In this document: positions 13,740 to 15,373 of the stretch, piece after piece
Numbering within the stretch: position 1 is the first letter of the stretch
How the letters are laid out: every line of letters starts with the position of its first letter
Origin: CAZHDI01 sp964531285
GTDB lineage: Bacteria; Pseudomonadota; Alphaproteobacteria; JAJFIK01
Direction: 5' to 3'
Assembly: GCA_964531285.1 (NCBI GenBank)
Contig: CAZHDI010000083.1
Span: 1 to 15,373, forward strand
Length of the DNA: 15,373 nt
The notes under the pieces: model-generated
What the model saw: the letters and a program-made list of their open reading frames with translations, nothing else
What the model was told of the DNA's origin: nothing
Database searches by the model: none
Made by a program: the position numbers and the translations under genes

Positions 13740-15373
13740 ATGCGGTTTGGATGGCTTCTCGGTGTTGTTATCGCTGTCATGGGACTGCCAGCGGCCGCGC
13801 AGGATCCGGCGGCGGAGCAGCCCAATATCGTCATCGTCCTGGTCGATGATGCGGCCCTGATGGATTTTGGCGCCTATGGCGGCGAGGCGGCGACACCGAC
13901 CATCGACGCGCTGGCCGCGCGCGGCGCGCTTTTCACCCAGTATCGAACCTCGCCGCTTTGCTCGCCGACCCGGGCCATGCTGCTCACGGGCATGGACAAT
14001 CACCTCACCGGTGTTGCGACAATCCCGGAAGTTCTGCCTGAGGAGCACAAGGGTCAGCAGGGCTATACCATGGCACTCGAGCCCAATGTCCTGACCCTGG
14101 GCGACCGGCTGCGCCCGGCTGGCTACCGGACGCTCATGACCGGCAAATGGCATCTCGGCGAAGCCGCGGACGAAATGCCCCAGGCGCATGGGTTCGACCG
14201 GTCCTTCGCCTTGGCCGCGTCGGGTGCGGATAACTGGGACGATAAATCCTACATGCCGTACTATATCGATGCGCCCTGGTTCGAAGACGGCGTACCGACG
14301 GATCTGCCGGAGGATTTTTATTCATCGCGGTTCATCGTCGACAAGATGATCGACTATCTCGAAGCGACGGAGGCCGACAAACCGTTCCTTGCCTATCTGC
14401 CCTTTCAGGCGATCCATATTCCGGTTCAGACGCCACCTGAATTCACCGAGAATTATCGCGGGCGCTTCGACGAGGGCTGGCATGTTTTGCAGGAAGCCCG
14501 GTATGAGCGGGCCCAGGCGCTGGGATTGATCCCGGAAGGGGTTCCGCTTCCGCCGATGCCGGAGACGGCCCGGCGCTGGGAGTCGCTCAGCGAGGAAGAG
14601 CGCACGCTTTATGCCGCCCGAATGGAAATCAATGCCGGCATGCTGGAGGCGATGGACTACCATTTCGGCCGGTTTGTCGACTATCTCAAGGCCAATGGCA
14701 CATTCGACAACACCATTTTCGTGATCGCCTCGGACAACGGGCCCGAGCCCAACCGGGGCGATAATAATTGGCAGTTGGGCCTCTGGCTGCACTTGAATGG
14801 TTACCACACGGAGCTTGAAGGGCTGGGTGAACGCGGCAGTTGGGGGTTCATCGGTCCGGAATGGGCGATCGCCGCGGCATCGCCGGGCGCGCTCTACAAG
14901 TTCTACACGACCGAAGGCGGGATTCGTGCCCCGCTCATCATCAGCGGCCCCGGGATCGGTCCCCAGCGCATCGACTCCCCGGCCATGGTGTCGGATATCG
15001 CGCCGACCTTGATAGAGTGGACCGGTGCGCCGGACGCGCCGGAGACGGCGTTGCCGATGACGGGGCGGAGCCTGTTGCCCGTTCTCCGGGGGGAGCAGGA
15101 GAGCGTTTACGGGCCTGACGATATTCGGGCCATCGAGGTATCCGGGAATGCCGCTCTTTATAAGGGCGACTTCAAGATTATCCGCAGCATGCCGCCGGTG
15201 GGCGACGGACGGTGGCGCCTGTTCAACATGGTCAACGATCCCGGCGAGACGACCGATCTGAGTACCGAGTATCCGGACATTATGGACGATCTGCTGGCGG
15301 CGTATGAAGGCTACGCCGCTGAAGTGGGTGTTCTGGAGATGCCGGAGGGATATGATTCAACGGCCCAGATCCT
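13740..15373 (+). CDS. Exported sulfatase (arylsulfatase-like), truncated at the window end
   Basis: The first 544 codons of an alkaline-phosphatase-superfamily sulfatase, which hydrolyses sulfate esters. Residues 1-20 (MRFGWLLGVVIAVMGLPAAA, cleavage likely after AAA or AQ) are a Sec signal peptide, so it acts in the periplasm or outside. VDD (35-37) supplies calcium ligands. Cys74 in CSPTR (74-78) is the residue that a formylglycine-generating enzyme converts, and LLTG follows. GKWHLG (135-140) is the second sulfatase signature, and SDNG (331-334) carries further metal and substrate residues. The sequence stays in frame to the last base, with no stop. ATG 13740 is preferred because GGGGG lies nine bases upstream; ATG 13731 is in the same frame but has no spacing. 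It follows the hydrolase by 70 bp on the same strand. Activation needs a formylglycine-generating enzyme, not seen here. It may desulfate the compound that the rest of the cluster degrades (inference). Confidence 0.93.
   Translation, partial: MRFGWLLGVVIAVMGLPAAAQDPAAEQPNIVIVLVDDAALMDFGAYGGEAATPTIDALAARGALFTQYRTSPLCSPTRAMLLTGMDNHLTGVATIPEVLPEEHKGQQGYTMALEPNVLTLGDRLRPAGYRTLMTGKWHLGEAADEMPQAHGFDRSFALAASGADNWDDKSYMPYYIDAPWFEDGVPTDLPEDFYSSRFIVDKMIDYLEATEADKPFLAYLPFQAIHIPVQTPPEFTENYRGRFDEGWHVLQEARYERAQALGLIPEGVPLPPMPETARRWESLSEEERTLYAARMEINAGMLEAMDYHFGRFVDYLKANGTFDNTIFVIASDNGPEPNRGDNNWQLGLWLHLNGYHTELEGLGERGSWGFIGPEWAIAAASPGALYKFYTTEGGIRAPLIISGPGIGPQRIDSPAMVSDIAPTLIEWTGAPDAPETALPMTGRSLLPVLRGEQESVYGPDDIRAIEVSGNAALYKGDFKIIRSMPPVGDGRWRLFNMVNDPGETTDLSTEYPDIMDDLLAAYEGYAAEVGVLEMPEGYDSTAQI

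Overview
The window reads as a high-GC alphaproteobacterial chromosome segment. This rests on gene content, codon use and Shine-Dalgarno starts such as AGGAA and GGAGG; no rRNA or other marker fixes the genus, and a sphingomonad-like or related catabolic generalist is a guess. It is dense, mostly in one-direction blocks, and almost every gene looks catabolic.

Layout. From 1 to about 9863 everything is on the minus strand. In transcription order this is: a GPH-type (MelB-like) MFS symporter (9863-8358), a glutathione S-transferase (8242-7550), an SDR (7504-6710), a second SDR (6652-5891), a second GST-like protein overlapping it (5897-5094), and a third SDR (4999-4298). Then come a small DUF4345-like membrane protein (4072-3695), a nitroreductase (3616-2936), a hairpin, two adjacent acyl-CoA dehydrogenase genes that look like the alpha and beta halves of a heteromeric enzyme (2783-1575 and 1564-386), and a broken DUF2190-type reading frame with an in-frame TAG (342-1). 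A TetR-family regulator faces away from the transporter and starts the plus-strand block: TetR (9951-10571), a Baeyer-Villiger monooxygenase (10752-12572), a membrane-anchored alpha/beta hydrolase with a haloalkane-dehalogenase-like active site (12641-13669), and an exported Cys-type sulfatase cut off by the window end (13740 onward). No stretch over 300 bases lacks a gene, and I saw no tRNA, rRNA, CRISPR array or insertion sequence.

How it may work together. Sulfatase and hydrolase act outside the cytoplasm or at the inner membrane, the symporter imports, the BVMO inserts oxygen next to a ketone, SDRs and GSTs modify intermediates, and the acyl-CoA dehydrogenase pair carries out a beta-oxidation step. 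This resembles degradation of a polycyclic or terpenoid/steroid-like compound, possibly sulfated or halogenated. The substrate is inference only.

The most notable new signal is a shared palindrome, TTAATGA-N-T-NN-CATTA, present three times: in the TetR/transporter divergent region (9912-9928), before the BVMO gene (10605-10621), and before the DUF4345 gene (4163-4179). Each copy overlaps a plausible -10 element. It is a good candidate for the TetR operator and would define a regulon across the locus. Other points worth a second look are three SDRs that all lack the YxxxK catalytic motif, and the interrupted, signal-peptide-bearing DUF2190 fragment.
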